Positions 6,436 through 7,944 of a stretch of DNA of 7,944 nucleotides are shown here, piece after piece. Source of the DNA: Alphaproteobacteria bacterium (GTDB lineage Bacteria; Pseudomonadota; Alphaproteobacteria; SMXP01); the NCBI GenBank assembly GCA_021774995.1, contig JAJFIM010000389.1, forward strand, positions 1 through 7,944, read 5' to 3'. Under the pieces are notes generated by a model. It was not told where the DNA came from and made no database searches. It was given only the letters and a program-made list of their open reading frames with translations. Positions within the stretch are counted from its first letter, which is position 1, and every line of letters starts with the position of its first letter. Position numbers and translations under genes: made by a program.

Positions 6436-7001
6436 TTAGGTTTCCAATCCAAACTAACGCCTGCCGGCGCCGCCTTTTCGACGGCTTCATAAAGACGTTG
6501 TTCCGTTTCAATGCTTGTGGGCGTGAAATCATTTGTCAGGCGCCAATATTCTTCATCTGAAAAATGACGGGCGATAATATGCTGCGCGGGATCTTTGCGT
6601 CTGACAAAAGTGGAGCCGTAAAACGCAATATAGCGATTGCCCGCTTCCTCAAAGGCGCTTAATCCCGCGTCTTGATTGTCCTCAAAGAGGTCCATGGCGG
6701 CGCTCAAAGCCGCGATTTCCTTTTCGCTTTTGCCGAGCATTGCCTCGATATCCGATACGATCTTGAGATCGTCCGGGGCGTCAATGACCAGAGGTTTTAA
6801 CCGGACCGTGTTGGCGCGCCCTTGGCCGTGAAACCGTTCGAGACTGAATTTTAGATAATCGATGCAGGCTTTGTAAAAGGGAAAAAGAGACGCGCCTTGC
6901 GGGACGGGCGCCTCCAACCCCGCAGCAAAGGCGTTTTTGACGCCAATCATGTGCCGCCTCTCTGTTTGGCGAAGGTCCGCCATGTCTTGCCTGGTGATCA
7001 T
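6432..7001 (-). CDS. Uncharacterised helical protein, homologous to the divergent neighbour at 7145-7720
   Basis: I do not recognise this 189-residue protein with certainty. It appears almost wholly helical and cytoplasmic. Its last third (117-155, FEEAGNRYIAFYG, then RRKDPAQHIIARHFSDEEYW) resembles the final helices of hemerythrin-like HHE proteins, but the HxxxE iron-ligand pattern is absent; the remaining His residues are H17, H58, H141 and H146. The gene on the opposite side of the spacer encodes a clear though distant homologue: RRxxIxV and FxxGL near the N-terminus, and RK[DN]P then HF[ST] near the C-terminus, are shared. The stop overlaps the ATG of the dehalogenase-like gene (ATGA at 6432-6435), so the two are co-translated and probably work together. 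ATG 7001 has only a distant AGGA; ATG 6983 with AGG six bases upstream is an alternative start. Confidence 0.85.
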   Translation of the reverse strand: MITRQDMADLRQTERRHMIGVKNAFAAGLEAPVPQGASLFPFYKACIDYLKFSLERFHGQGRANTVRLKPLVIDAPDDLKIVSDIEAMLGKSEKEIAALSAAMDLFEDNQDAGLSAFEEAGNRYIAFYGSTFVRRKDPAQHIIARHFSDEEYWRLTNDFTPTSIETEQRLYEAVEKAAPAGVSLDWKPK

Positions 7002-7144
7002 TTTTGCATCTGTCCTGTCAGGTGGTCTTTCGCGACTTTCTCAAGGTGGCATAGCCCGCTAGAGTGTGCGGCAAGCTTAAGAGGCAACGTATCACGCGGT
7101 GGTATGGATCCTAAAACGCGGGCCGGAACGAAAAGGAGTGTTTC
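7002..7144. promoter_or_regulatory. Divergent promoter spacer between the two homologous helical-protein genes
   Basis: This 143-base spacer must drive both divergent units. I found no convincing -35/-10 pair on either strand. It contains the ribosome binding site AAGGAG (7133-7138), six bases before ATG 7145. No strong hairpin or repeat stands out. Confidence 0.45.
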
Positions 7145-7720
7145 ATGCAATCAAGAGCTCATATCGGTTTTGAAAGGCGGCGTCAGATTCAGGTTCGAAA
7201 GAGCTTTGTCGGCGGTCTGGATGCGGCTGAGCAAGATGAGAATCTTGATCTCACCGAATTTTATTCTTATTGCGGGGAGTATATGGTGATGTCCCTGGTG
7301 CGCCTTGATGAGCAGGACCAGAAGATTTCCGATCTTCTCAAAGAGCGCGTACCCAGTGAAGACGCTGATCTTCATGAAAGACTGCGCGTCCTGGATGAAC
7401 GCCAGGTTAAATGCCGCGCGATGACCGACCGCCTTGCCGGCGCCGTGAAGCAGTTAAAGGCTGTTGGGTCAAAAGGCAAAGCGGCTTTTGAAAAGACGGC
7501 GCGGGCTTTCGTTGCTGAATTTACGGGATTGTTGGCGCCGCGCAAAAACCCTCTTGAAAAATACACGCAAAAGCATTTTACGGAAAAAGACTGGGAATGG
7601 ATTGCCGACCATTCGGACGCCAGCGTTACTCGGGAAGAAGATCTTTATGTCCGCATCCAGAACGCGGCCCCAGATGGCGCAGACCCGGCGGGATTCACCG
7701 CGGCGCATAGGCCAGATTGA
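7145..7720 (+). CDS. Uncharacterised helical protein, homologue of the protein at 6432-7001
   Basis: This 191-residue, charged, mostly helical protein aligns with its divergent neighbour over most of its length. ERRRQIQVRKSFVGGLDA (10-27) matches ERRHMIGVKNAFAAGLEA of the neighbour. Without gaps, residues 115-153 match neighbour 117-155, with shared F, E, A, R-K, P and H-F positions and many conservative changes. Both end in a segment like LYxxIxNAAPxG. The C-terminal part (PRKNPLEKYTQKHFTEKDWEW) again recalls the end of hemerythrin-like bundles, but only H6, H77, H144, H156 and H188 are present, with no iron-binding arrangement. Function is unknown. The start is well supported by AAGGAG six bases upstream. 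A DUF1330 gene follows after 35 bases and is likely in the same operon. Confidence 0.85.
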   Translation: MQSRAHIGFERRRQIQVRKSFVGGLDAAEQDENLDLTEFYSYCGEYMVMSLVRLDEQDQKISDLLKERVPSEDADLHERLRVLDERQVKCRAMTDRLAGAVKQLKAVGSKGKAAFEKTARAFVAEFTGLLAPRKNPLEKYTQKHFTEKDWEWIADHSDASVTREEDLYVRIQNAAPDGADPAGFTAAHRPD

Positions 7721-7755
7721 GCACGCGTAAATCAATATTCAAATGGGAGAAAAAA

Positions 7756-7944
7756 ATGACCGCCTATATCGTGTCCGTCTGTAAAGTCACTGATTTTACG
7801 GACAACTTAAAGAAATACGTCGAGATATCCGCCGACCTGGTGAAAAAATATGGTGGCCGTTACATCATTCGCGGAGAGGCGGCCAGTGTGATCGAAGGCG
7901 ATTACTTGCAAGGACGCCCCGTTGTGGTGGCGGAGTTTCCGTCC
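7756..7944 (+). CDS. DUF1330-family protein, N-terminal part (cut by window edge)
   Basis: The first 63 codons of a gene running off the window. The peptide opens MTAYIVSVCKVTDF, then YVEISADLVKKYGGRYIIRG (21-40) and VVVAEFPS (56-63), the typical order for DUF1330 (PF07045-like), a dimeric alpha+beta barrel of about 95 residues. So about two thirds is seen. The family is related to ABM-type monooxygenase folds, but most members have no proven activity. GGGAGA (7745-7750) lies five bases before ATG 7756. The gene follows the helical-protein gene closely and probably shares its transcript. Confidence 0.88.
   Translation, partial: MTAYIVSVCKVTDFTDNLKKYVEISADLVKKYGGRYIIRGEAASVIEGDYLQGRPVVVAEFPS

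Noticed and set aside
7464..7735. Overlapping 88-codon frames on both strands within the second helical-protein gene
   Set aside because: The frame at 7145-7720 is supported by homology to the neighbouring protein and a good ribosome binding site; the others are by-products.

Overview
The window reads as a chromosomal segment of a Gram-negative bacterium, most likely an alphaproteobacterium. The evidence is indirect: an outer-membrane barrel protein, a lipoprotein-type M48 protease, AGGAG-type ribosome binding sites, a moderately GC-rich base composition, and soluble catabolic families (Rieske oxygenase, bicupin, haloalkane dehalogenase-like hydrolase, DUF1330) that often occur together in such genomes. 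I saw no rRNA, tRNA, CRISPR array, insertion sequence or phage gene.

Layout. The left end (1-2270, + strand) holds a possible gene tail, a secreted beta-barrel protein closed by a strong hairpin terminator, an 87-residue protein of unknown function, and a bicupin with a histidine-rich tail. The small protein and the bicupin probably form a two-gene operon. Next come two minus-strand genes read right to left: a HemS/ChuS-like protein (3538-4446) followed by a Rieske non-heme-iron oxygenase (2313-3446). A 272-base divergent spacer (4447-4718) separates these from an M48 metalloprotease lipoprotein (4719-5519), with a recognisable sigma-70-type promoter. The right end has a second minus-strand pair: a protein of an unrecognised helical family (6432-7001), overlapping by ATGA a haloalkane-dehalogenase-like hydrolase (5536-6435). 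Across a 143-base divergent spacer lies a diverged homologue of that helical protein (7145-7720), then the start of a DUF1330 gene cut by the window edge.

How the genes may work together. No complete known pathway is visible. The most interesting theme is that several enzyme-like proteins seem to have lost expected key residues. The hydrolase keeps the nucleophile Asp (D123) but lacks the catalytic His and the usual acid. The HemS-like protein lacks the expected heme-ligand His. The first cupin of the bicupin lacks metal-binding histidines while the second keeps them. The two homologous helical proteins resemble hemerythrin-like bundles in their last part but lack its iron ligands. The divergent right-hand cluster (helical protein plus dehalogenase-like protein against helical homologue plus DUF1330) is the best candidate for an undescribed functional unit. 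All of this rests on reading by eye and remembered family patterns, with no database search.
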